Assembly: GCA_052144935.1 (NCBI GenBank)
Contig: JBKQPR010000339.1
Coordinates: 1 to 64,000 of the forward strand
DNA length: 64,000 bases
Direction: 5' to 3'
DNA from: JOPF133 sp052144935
Lineage (GTDB): Bacteria; Acidobacteriota; Terriglobia; Bryobacterales; Bryobacteraceae
Every line of letters begins with the position of its first letter. Within the stretch, counting starts at the first letter, position 1. Below are positions 16,528 through 23,627 of the stretch, one piece after another. The position numbers were made by a program, and so were the translations under genes. Below the pieces are notes generated by a model. It was not told the DNA's origin and made no database searches. It saw only the letters and a list, made by a program, of their open reading frames with translations.

Positions 16528-17393
16528 GGCGATTCGCGGATGACGGTGTTGCGCAGCGTGCCCACGCCCTCGACAGTCACTTCGACCACGTCGCCCTCGC
16601 GGAGCCATTGCGGCGGATCGAGGCGCGCGCCGGAGCCGGCCGGAGTTCCTGTGGAGATCAGGTCGCCCGGCAGGAGCGTGCAGAATGTCGAGACGTATTC
16701 GACGATCCGCCGGAACGAAAAGGCCATGGAGGCGGTGGTGTCGGATTGGCGGAGCTCGCCGTTGACTCGCGTCTCGATGCCCAGGTTGGCGACGTCCAGC
16801 GGCGCCGCGCCCGTTGCGATCCCGGTTTCAAGCCAGGGCCCCATGCTTCCCGAGCGGTCGAAATTCTTGCCTGGCGTCACGTTGAACTTGCCGTGCCGGA
16901 GCCAGTCGAATACCGACCCTTCGTTCATGATGGTGAGGCCGGCTACATGGTCCATGGCTTCGGCCTGCGAAATGCGCCGTCCCGCTTTGCCGATGACCAG
17001 CACGATCTCGCCTTCGTAATCGAGCTGGCAGGATTCGCGCGGGATCACCAGCGGCTCGCCATGCGGCACGAGCGAGAGCGGCGTCCGCATAAACACCGAT
17101 GGGTATTTCGGCGCGTCGGAACCGTCCTTGTACTCCGCGTTGCGATTCCTGTAGTTCACGCCGATGCAGAGGATCTTGGCCGGATCTTCGATCGGAAGAC
17201 CGGGACCAACCTCGTCGAGCCGGAAATCGGGAGATGCCGAGGCAGCGATTCGCTCGGCCTCGGGGACGCGGTTTTCCGCGATCAGGCGGCGAACCGAGCG
17301 AACGCCCATGCGCGCGCCGAGGTCGACCACGCCGCTGTCGATGACAGCTCCAGCTCTCTTTTCGCCGTCCACTTCAAAAGTGATCAGCCGCAT
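16524..17393 (-). CDS. Fumarylacetoacetate hydrolase family protein (HpaG-like)
   Basis: Protein of 289 aa. The FAH fold is marked by KILCIGVNYRNRNAEY, PSVFMRTPLSLVPHG, QLDYEGEIVLVIGK (metal-binding acidic residues) and LLPGDLISTGTPAGSG near the C-terminus. In homoprotocatechuate degradation HpaG decarboxylates OPET and isomerises the product. The E. coli enzyme has two fused FAH domains; this has one. It may perform the decarboxylase, isomerase or missing hydratase step. It overlaps the upstream DapA-family gene by 10 nt and hpaR by 4 nt. Confidence 0.75.
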   Translation of the reverse strand: MRLITFEVDGEKRAGAVIDSGVVDLGARMGVRSVRRLIAENRVPEAERIAASASPDFRLDEVGPGLPIEDPAKILCIGVNYRNRNAEYKDGSDAPKYPSVFMRTPLSLVPHGEPLVIPRESCQLDYEGEIVLVIGKAGRRISQAEAMDHVAGLTIMNEGSVFDWLRHGKFNVTPGKNFDRSGSMGPWLETGIATGAAPLDVANLGIETRVNGELRQSDTTASMAFSFRRIVEYVSTFCTLLPGDLISTGTPAGSGARLDPPQWLREGDVVEVTVEGVGTLRNTVIRESP

Positions 17394-18310
17394 CGCAGGA
17401 GTCCATTTCGCTGGAGCACTTCGTCCAGGCGCCGCTCCAGGTCCGGCGCCGCGGGCACCAGCGGCAGCCGATGTTCATTCGAAGGCAGGATGCCGAGGCG
17501 TTTCATCATGTACTTCATGGGGATGGGATTGATGTCCCAAAAGATGGCCTTGTTGATCTCCCAGAGTTGCCGGTGCAGCCGCCGCGCCTGGAACAGGTCG
17601 CCAGCCCAGACCGCTTCGCACATCGCCGCTAGCGGCTGGGGGTTCAGATTGCCGGCGGCGTTCATCAGCCCGCAGGCGCCGATGGCCATCATCGGAAAAG
17701 ACAGCTCTTCCAGGCCCACGAAGATGCGCAAATCCTCATTCACTTCCGCCAAAAGATCGGACACGAAGCCGAGGTCCAGCGAGGCGTGCTTCATACCCAC
17801 GAAGGTGGGACAACATCGATCGATCTCTCTCACCGTGTCGATTTTGACGTCCACCGCCGCGCGGCCGGGGATGTGATAAATCATCCAGGGCTTTTGATGC
17901 AAGCAGTTCAACTGGCGGTAGTATTCCACGATGCCACGCTGCGGCGGCCGCGAATAGTAAGGAGTGACGATCAGCAGCGCATCGACGCCTGTGTGCCCGG
18001 CGGCATGGCGGGTGAGCGTCTCGGTTTCCGCATAGGACTGGGAGCCGGTTGCGGCGACCACCGCGATCCTGCCTCGCGCCGCTTCCACGGCGACATCCAC
18101 CAGCCGGTTGCGCTCCTCGACGGTCAGCGAAGACGGCTCGGAGGTGGTTCCGTTGACCAGCACGCCGTGGGAGCCATTGCGGGCCTGAAATTCGACCAGT
18201 CCCGCATAGGCTTCGTAATCGACGGAACCGTCCCGGAAGGGGGTCACCAGCGGCGGGATGGAGCCTCTCAGGAATTGCGCGTCAAGCGGGAGCATCGGGA
18301 CAGCCTCCAT
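17384..18310 (-). CDS. DapA-family (DHDPS/NAL) aldolase, putative pathway aldolase
   Basis: Protein of 308 aa with a class I aldolase TIM barrel: GSIPPLVTPFRDGSVDYEAY, VNGTTSEPSSLT, VVAATGSQSYAET, TPYYSRPPQRG, IYHIPGRAAV and the Schiff-base lysine in FVGMKHASLD. A lysine-biosynthesis role is unlikely because the gene lies in a homoprotocatechuate cluster. It most likely replaces HpaI in cleaving the hydroxy-heptenedioate to pyruvate and succinic semialdehyde. An internal ATG at 18295 is an alternative start. Confidence 0.75.
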   Translation of the reverse strand: MEAVPMLPLDAQFLRGSIPPLVTPFRDGSVDYEAYAGLVEFQARNGSHGVLVNGTTSEPSSLTVEERNRLVDVAVEAARGRIAVVAATGSQSYAETETLTRHAAGHTGVDALLIVTPYYSRPPQRGIVEYYRQLNCLHQKPWMIYHIPGRAAVDVKIDTVREIDRCCPTFVGMKHASLDLGFVSDLLAEVNEDLRIFVGLEELSFPMMAIGACGLMNAAGNLNPQPLAAMCEAVWAGDLFQARRLHRQLWEINKAIFWDINPIPMKYMMKRLGILPSNEHRLPLVPAAPDLERRLDEVLQRNGLLRCG

Positions 18311-18326
18311 GTTCGGCCGGCCAAGA

Positions 18327-18358
18327 TTGACAAACCGGACATTTGTTTAATATGTTAA
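18327..18358 (+). promoter_or_regulatory. hpaFED promoter with candidate HpaR operator (site 2)
   Basis: A consensus -35 TTGACA (18327-18332), an 18-nt spacer and -10 TATGTT (18351-18356) lie upstream of hpaF. The 10-bp core AATATGTTAA (18349-18358), identical to the reverse complement of site 1, covers the -10 box. The wider sequence, TTTGTT...TTAACAAA, is an imperfect palindrome. A repressor bound here would block the promoter. Confidence 0.6.
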
Positions 18359-18372
18359 CAAACGAATCGTCT

Positions 18373-18753
18373 ATGCCGCATTTCACCATCGAGTATTCCG
18401 CCAACCTCGACGCCGAGGTCGACATGCAATCCTTTTGCGAAGAGATCCGGCGTGCGGCGCTCGCGACAGGCGTCTTCGAAACCGGCGCAGTGCGCGTGCG
18501 CGCCATCCGCTGCGAACACTGCGCCATTGCCGACAACGATCCGGGGAACGGCTTCATCGATGTGTCGGCGCGCGTGGCCCGGAGAGACCTGGCCGTGAAG
18601 AAGAAGGTCGGCGAGGCGGTTTTCGCGGCCATAACCGCGTTCCTGGGCGGCCTTCTCGAGGGAAGGCATTTTGCTCTCTCCTTTGAGATTCGCGAGATCG
18701 ACCCCGAGCTGAGCTACCGGAGAAACTCGATTCACGAAAGACTCCGGCAATAG
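18373..18753 (+). CDS. hpaF: 5-carboxymethyl-2-hydroxymuconate delta-isomerase
   Basis: Protein of 126 aa beginning MPHFTIEYSANL. The Pro after Met is the catalytic base of CHMI, a tautomerase-superfamily enzyme. The family segments VRAIRCEHCAIAD and FIDVSARVARR are present. It converts carboxymethyl-hydroxymuconate to its oxo-isomer. The ATG at 18373 is required to expose Pro at position 2, so upstream starts in the same frame (18343) are rejected. It is 5 nt from hpaE and the first gene of the plus-strand hpaFED unit. Confidence 0.85.
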   Translation: MPHFTIEYSANLDAEVDMQSFCEEIRRAALATGVFETGAVRVRAIRCEHCAIADNDPGNGFIDVSARVARRDLAVKKKVGEAVFAAITAFLGGLLEGRHFALSFEIREIDPELSYRRNSIHERLRQ

Positions 18754-18758
18754 AATCC

Positions 18759-20276
18759 ATGTCGAAACTGGAAGCCAACTTGATCAAAGCCGAAGGTTTT
18801 CTGGATCGCTTCCGCGCGACGGGCGTGCTCAACCAGATCGCCGGAGAGGCTTTGCCGGCATTGTCCGGCGACACTTTCGAATCGATTTCGCCGGTGGATC
18901 TCAAGCCCATCTGCCGGGTCGCGCGTAGCGGGGCCGAGGACGTCCATCGTGCCGCCATGGCAGCCAAAGCGGCGTTTCCCGCGTGGGCCGCGATGCCCGG
19001 CGAGAAGCGCAAAACGCTGTTGCACGGGATCGCGGACGCGATTGAAGCGCGCGCCGAAGAGATTGCCCTGGTCGAGTCGATGGACACCGGACAGACGCTG
19101 CGCTTCATGTCCAAGGCAGCCCTGCGCGGCGCCGAAAACTTTCGCTTTTTCGCCGACCGCGCACCCGAAGCGCGCGACGGGAAGGCCATGCAGGCGCCCG
19201 ATCAATTCAACTACACGACGCGCGTTCCCATAGGTCCGGTGGGGATCATCACGCCGTGGAACACGCCGTTCATGCTGTCCACCTGGAAAATCGCGCCCGC
19301 GCTGGCCGCCGGTTGCACGGTGGTTCACAAGCCGGCCGAGTTCTCGCCGCTTTCCGCGCGGCTGCTGGTGGAGATCGCGGAAGAGGCCGGCTTGCCGCAG
19401 GGCGCCTGGAACCTGGTGAACGGTTTCGGAGAGGAAGCCGGGAAGGCGCTGACCGAGCATCCGGACATCAAGGCGATCGCATTCGTCGGGGAGACCCGCA
19501 CCGGTTCCATGATCATGCAACAGGGCGCGGCGACGCTGAAGCGCGTGCATTTCGAGCTGGGCGGGAAGAATCCGGTGATCGTTTTTGCCGACGCCGACCT
19601 GGAGCGGGCGGCCGATGCGGCCGTCTTCATGATCTATTCGCTCAACGGCGAGCGTTGTACTTCTTCCAGCCGCCTGCTGGTGGAGGCGGCGATTTATGAC
19701 CGGTTCACCGCGATGGTTGGCGGGAAAGCCAAAGCGATCAAGGTCGGCCATCCGCTCGATCCGGAAACGGTGGTGGGACCGTTGATCCATCCCACACACG
19801 AGAAGAAGGTTCTGGACTATTGCGAACTTGCGAAGAGGGAAGGCGCCACCATCGCCGCGGGCGGCGCCAAAGTGAATGGTCCGGGAGGCGGTTGTTATGT
19901 GCCGCCGACGCTCTTCACGCATGCCTCAAACGCCATGCGCATCGCGCAGGAGGAAATTTTCGGTCCCGTATTGACCGCCATTCCCTTCCAGGATGAGCAG
20001 GAAGCATTGGCGCTCTCGAACGACGTGCGGTATGGCCTGACCGCCTACGTATGGACCAGCGACGTGACGCGCGCATTCCGTTTCTCTTCGGCGCTGGATG
20101 CCGGAATGATCTGGGTGAATTCGGAAAATGTCCGCCATCTTCCGACCCCGTTCGGGGGCATGAAAGCTTCCGGCATCGGCCGGGACGGCGGCGACTGGTC
20201 GTTCGAGTTTTATATGGAAACCAAAAATATTGCGTTCGCGACCGCGGCTCGCGCGATTCCGAAGCTCGGCGGTTGA
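18759..20276 (+). CDS. hpaE: 5-carboxymethyl-2-hydroxymuconate semialdehyde dehydrogenase
   Basis: ALDH of 505 aa with features of the HpaE branch: GIITPWNTPFMLSTWKIAPA, HFELGGKNPVIVF, the catalytic Cys at about 300 in NGERCTSSSR, and the C-terminal RHLPTPFGGMKASGIGRDGG followed by SFEFYMETKNI. It oxidises the ring-cleavage semialdehyde to the muconate. It sits between hpaF and hpaD, as in classical homoprotocatechuate clusters. Confidence 0.9.
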   Translation: MSKLEANLIKAEGFLDRFRATGVLNQIAGEALPALSGDTFESISPVDLKPICRVARSGAEDVHRAAMAAKAAFPAWAAMPGEKRKTLLHGIADAIEARAEEIALVESMDTGQTLRFMSKAALRGAENFRFFADRAPEARDGKAMQAPDQFNYTTRVPIGPVGIITPWNTPFMLSTWKIAPALAAGCTVVHKPAEFSPLSARLLVEIAEEAGLPQGAWNLVNGFGEEAGKALTEHPDIKAIAFVGETRTGSMIMQQGAATLKRVHFELGGKNPVIVFADADLERAADAAVFMIYSLNGERCTSSSRLLVEAAIYDRFTAMVGGKAKAIKVGHPLDPETVVGPLIHPTHEKKVLDYCELAKREGATIAAGGAKVNGPGGGCYVPPTLFTHASNAMRIAQEEIFGPVLTAIPFQDEQEALALSNDVRYGLTAYVWTSDVTRAFRFSSALDAGMIWVNSENVRHLPTPFGGMKASGIGRDGGDWSFEFYMETKNIAFATAARAIPKLGG

Positions 20277-20288
20277 AGGAGAAGGCTC

Positions 20289-21269
20289 GTGCCCGTACCG
20301 AAACCAAATCTCTATCCGCCCTTCCACATCGTGCGGGCTAGCCACCTGGAATTCCAGGTGAAAGACCTGGATCGCTCGCAGGCATTTTACGCCGGCACGC
20401 TGGGTCTTCAAGTCACCGGGCAATCCAGCGAGCACATTTTTCTGCGTGGCCTGGAGGAGCGCGGCCATCATTGCCTCGTCCTGAGCAAGGGCCGGGAGGC
20501 GGTAACCGGAGCGCTGGGCTTTAAAGTCTATGGTGACTCCGATCTGGACAAGCTGAAGTCCTTTTTCGAGGCGAAGGGCCTGGCGGCCCATTGGGTCGAG
20601 CAACCGCACCAGGGCCGCACGCTACGCGCCGTCGATCCGCAAGGCCTGCCGCTCGAATTCTATGCCAGGATGGACCGGCTTCCGCCCGTGCATCAGAAAT
20701 ACGGGCTGTATCGCGGCGCGCGGCCGTTGCGCATCGATCATTTCAATTGCTTCTCGGCGGATGTCGATGCCGCGGCCGCTTTTTACAACGAGATGGGTTT
20801 CCGGTTGACCGAATACACGGAGGACGAGGAGTCGGGTTTGCTGTGGGCCGTGTGGTTGCATCGCAAAGGCGGCGTTCACGACATCGCTTTCACCAATGGC
20901 GCGGGTCCGCGGCTGCATCATATTGCATTCTGGGTGCAATCGCCGCTACACATCATCGACCTGTTGGATCTCATGTCCACCACGGGGTACGTGGGGAACA
21001 TCGAGCGCGGCCCGGGCCGGCATGGAATCTCGAATGCGTTTTTTCTGTACGTACGGGACCCCGACGGCAATCGCGTGGAGATTTACTGCTGCGACTACCA
21101 GACGGCGGATCCCGATCACGAGCCGATCCGCTGGGACCTGAAAGATCCGCAGCGCCAGACTCTGTGGGGCGCGCCTGCGCCGCGTTCCTGGTTCGAAGAA
21201 GGAAGCCTGTTTGAAGGGGCGCTGGTGCGCGAGCCCAAACTCAAGGCGCAGCCGATCGTCGCGCCGTAG
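20289..21269 (+). CDS. hpaD: 3,4-dihydroxyphenylacetate 2,3-dioxygenase (VOC type)
   Basis: Protein of 326 aa made of two vicinal-oxygen-chelate halves. The C-terminal half has the metal triad: His in LRIDHFNCFS (about 151), His in LHHIAFWVQ (about 210) and Glu in NRVEIYCCDY (about 261). This corresponds to the H155/H214/E267 pattern of Fe/Mn homoprotocatechuate dioxygenases. It opens the ring of homoprotocatechuate next to the hydroxyls. GTG at 20289 is the start, 12 nt after hpaE. The sequence resembles the Actinobacterial/Deinococcal VOC-type enzyme rather than the LigB-type HpaD of enterobacteria. Confidence 0.85.
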   Translation: MPVPKPNLYPPFHIVRASHLEFQVKDLDRSQAFYAGTLGLQVTGQSSEHIFLRGLEERGHHCLVLSKGREAVTGALGFKVYGDSDLDKLKSFFEAKGLAAHWVEQPHQGRTLRAVDPQGLPLEFYARMDRLPPVHQKYGLYRGARPLRIDHFNCFSADVDAAAAFYNEMGFRLTEYTEDEESGLLWAVWLHRKGGVHDIAFTNGAGPRLHHIAFWVQSPLHIIDLLDLMSTTGYVGNIERGPGRHGISNAFFLYVRDPDGNRVEIYCCDYQTADPDHEPIRWDLKDPQRQTLWGAPAPRSWFEEGSLFEGALVREPKLKAQPIVAP

Positions 21270-21639
21270 GGGCACGCAGTCGAAAAACCGGGCAAGCTGG
21301 TGCTGACCCAAGCGCCAGTGCCGGCCCAAGCGCTAATACGTTGGGAGATCCCCGGCTCTGAAGGGGAGACCCTCAGGCGTAATGTACGTGCTCCCTGGCT
21401 ACCGCTCCCATCGCTTCACGGGTTACGGCATTCGTGTAGGCCAAGGAAGGCAACCCGACGGCCGATCCGGATCTGATGATCGTGCTCGTCTTGCTGGTGG
21501 TAGTTCTGCTCGTTCTGCTCGGGCCGCCGGGACCGGGAACGCCGCTGCACGCGCCGGTACCTTCGCGATAGGCCCTCAACGGGCCTGCTGCACCAACTCC
21601 CCGATGCCATCGCCCGGACCGGCGTAAACTGAAAGCATC
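21270..21639. other. Intergenic stretch after hpaD
   Basis: About 370 bp with no gene of recognised family. It holds one small candidate membrane-peptide ORF (21476-21571), listed separately. No clear terminator hairpin was found after hpaD. Confidence 0.5.
21476..21571 (+). CDS. Candidate 31-aa single-span membrane peptide
   Basis: ATG at 21476 opens a 31-codon frame reading MIVLVLLVVVLLVLLGPPGP, then a short polar tail. The almost pure Leu/Val helix is the form of many bacterial small membrane peptides. No strong ribosome-binding site is seen, and repetitive CTG/GTG codons may produce such a frame by chance. Low confidence. Confidence 0.3.
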   Translation: MIVLVLLVVVLLVLLGPPGPGTPLHAPVPSR

Positions 21640-21936
21640 ATGCCACTGCCCCTGGATTTCTTACGCGGGCTCATCGGCCTCCTGGGTATCGGCTGCGCGT
21701 TCATGCTGTCCCAGTCCCTGGTGGGGTTACGCAAGGGACGCGGCAAGCTGGGGAGCCTCTACGCCTGGCTGATCCGCACCGCCCTGTGCCTCGGCGCCGT
21801 GGCGCTGCGCCATTCGGTGGATGCCGAAGACCTGGCGATCTGGGCGCTCGCCGCGGCAGCCTTCGCGGCGGGATATTGGGACGCCTCCCGCGAGAAGAAG
21901 CCGGAAGACCTCACGCGCACCATTTTTCCGGAGTAG
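21640..21936 (+). CDS. Small membrane protein (98 aa), unknown
   Basis: Three hydrophobic segments (about residues 8-28, 42-56, 65-80) separated by basic loops, and a charged C-terminus. No domain recognised. Its stop TAG directly abuts the ATG of the DUF1697 gene, so the two are probably one unit. Its codon usage resembles its neighbours. I could not assign a role. Confidence 0.6.
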   Translation: MPLPLDFLRGLIGLLGIGCAFMLSQSLVGLRKGRGKLGSLYAWLIRTALCLGAVALRHSVDAEDLAIWALAAAAFAAGYWDASREKKPEDLTRTIFPE

Positions 21937-22482
21937 ATGCCGTTGCCCGCCACCCACATTGCGCTCTTACGCGGCATCAACGTCGGCACCGCCAAGCGCG
22001 TCCCCATGGCCGACTTGCGGGATCTGTTCGCGGGCCTCGGCTACACCAACGCCGCCACGCTGCTCAATAGCGGCAACGTGGTCTTCACCGGCCGCCGCGA
22101 AAGCCCCGCGCGAGCCGAGGTCCGCATCGAGGAAGCGATCGTCGCGCGCTTCGGCTTCCCTTCCCGCGTTACCGTGATCACGGCGGATGAGCTGGCCGCT
22201 GTGGTCGACGAAAACTCCCTGCGCGAGGCGGCCCGCGACCCGTCCCGCCTGCTGGTCGCCATTCTCAAAACACCCCCCGATCGGGCCAAGCTCCTGCCCC
22301 TGGCCGAGCGGAGTTGGACGCCCGGCCTGCTCGCCCTGGGCGCACGCGCGGCGTATCTTTGGTGCCCGGACGGGATGCTGGAAAGCCCCCTGGCCACGGC
22401 CGTGAGTCGCGCCCTCGGCGACGCCGTCACCATGCGCAATTGGGCCACCATCCTGAAGCTGCACGCCCTGGTGGCGCGTTGA
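21937..22482 (+). CDS. DUF1697 family protein
   Basis: Protein of 181 aa with the family hallmarks HIALLRGINVGTAKRVPMADL, LNSGNVVFTG, an Arg/Glu-rich middle and the C-terminal VTMRNWATILKLHAL. DUF1697 proteins are widespread cytoplasmic proteins without an established function. The gene starts immediately after the small membrane protein and ends before a stretch of repeat sequence. Confidence 0.85.
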   Translation: MPLPATHIALLRGINVGTAKRVPMADLRDLFAGLGYTNAATLLNSGNVVFTGRRESPARAEVRIEEAIVARFGFPSRVTVITADELAAVVDENSLREAARDPSRLLVAILKTPPDRAKLLPLAERSWTPGLLALGARAAYLWCPDGMLESPLATAVSRALGDAVTMRNWATILKLHALVAR

Positions 22483-22535
22483 GCGCCAGCCTCCCTCCCT
22501 CAGCGCCCTCCGCTGTGTTTGCCCTTCTCTCTGTC

Positions 22536-22580
22536 TTCTCCGCGTCTTCCTCCGCGTCTCCGCGCCTCCGCGGTGAGAAC
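22536..22580. repeat. Half-copy of the CGCGGAGAC-type intergenic repeat
   Basis: This 45-bp stretch (TTCTCCGCGTCTTCCTCCGC and onward to CCGCGGTGAGAAC) is related to the right arm of the palindrome at 10365-10407. Only one arm is present. It lies between the DUF1697 and PfkB genes. This shows that the element is dispersed. Confidence 0.65.
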
Positions 22581-22638
22581 TCCACTCTCACCTCACTCCC
22601 TTGCCCGCATTGACCGGTTGCTACAATCGTCAATTGCC

Positions 22639-23556
22639 ATGTCCCTAATCGTGGTGGGTTCCGTTGCTTATGACGGCGTGGAGACGCCGCATGGAAAGAT
22701 CGACCGTATGCTGGGCGGCGCGGCGACTTACATCTCGCTGGCCGCCGCCTATTTCACGCCAGTGAAGCTGGTGGGGATCGTAGGAGACGATTTCGCCGCC
22801 GAAGACGTAGAGTTGCTGGCTTCGCGCCGGATCGACCTCTCGGGACTGGAACGCGTTCCCGGGAAAACGTTTTTCTGGTCGGGCGTCTACTCGGCCGACA
22901 TGAACGACCGCACTACCCTCCGCACGGACCTCAACGTGTTCGCCGATTTCGATCCCAAGCTGCCGGAGACCTACCGGCCGGAGCCCTACCTGCTGCTCGG
23001 CAACATCCAGCCGGCGCTGCAAAGGAGCGTGCGCGCGCAAATGCCGCTACTGAAACTGGCCGGCGGCGACACCATGAATTATTGGATCAAGGACTTCCGC
23101 GGCGAGCTGCTGGAGACCATCGCCGAGTGGGATTTCCTGCTGATCAACGACAGCGAGGCGCGCCTGCTTTCGGGCCAGCACAACTTGCGGCGCGCGGCGG
23201 CGCGGATCATGGAAATGGGACCGCGCACGCTGGTCGTCAAGCGCGGCGAATACGGCGCGGTGCTGTTCCACGGCGGCTGCCACTTCATGGCGCCCGGGTA
23301 TCTGCTGGAGGAGGTCTTCGACCCCACCGGCGCGGGCGATTGCTTCGCCGGGGGCTTCATCGGCTACCTGGCCGGAAGGGGCGTCCAGCCGGCCGCCGGG
23401 CGCATCGATATAGCCGAGCTGCGTCGGGCGGTGATCTACGGCTCCGTGATGGGCAGCTTCTGCTGCGAGATGTTCGGCGTGGATCGCTTCCGCAGCCTCA
23501 CGCGCGCGGAAATCGACGCACGGTTTCAGGAGTTCCAATCCTGCACGGCTTTCTGA
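22639..23556 (+). CDS. PfkB-family carbohydrate/nucleoside kinase
   Basis: Protein of 305 aa. N-terminal SLIVVGSVAYDGVETPHG and GGAATYISLAAAYF match the ribokinase fold. The C-terminal EVFDPTGAGDCFAGGFIGYL holds the anion hole and catalytic Asp. It phosphorylates a sugar or nucleoside with ATP; specificity is not readable. ATG at 22639 is chosen over the longer frame because it starts at the first beta strand, after the repeat. Confidence 0.85.
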   Translation: MSLIVVGSVAYDGVETPHGKIDRMLGGAATYISLAAAYFTPVKLVGIVGDDFAAEDVELLASRRIDLSGLERVPGKTFFWSGVYSADMNDRTTLRTDLNVFADFDPKLPETYRPEPYLLLGNIQPALQRSVRAQMPLLKLAGGDTMNYWIKDFRGELLETIAEWDFLLINDSEARLLSGQHNLRRAAARIMEMGPRTLVVKRGEYGAVLFHGGCHFMAPGYLLEEVFDPTGAGDCFAGGFIGYLAGRGVQPAAGRIDIAELRRAVIYGSVMGSFCCEMFGVDRFRSLTRAEIDARFQEFQSCTAF

Positions 23557-23627
23557 TAACCCGGGCACGGGCGCTGCGTTCGCGCCGCCTTTCGCCCGAT
23601 CTGGCCGGGGTACGAAGCCAGGGCAAC

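Noticed and set aside
22519..22638. N-terminal extension of the PfkB kinase
   Set aside because: It translates the intergenic repeat; the Rossmann-like first strand begins at the ATG at 22639.
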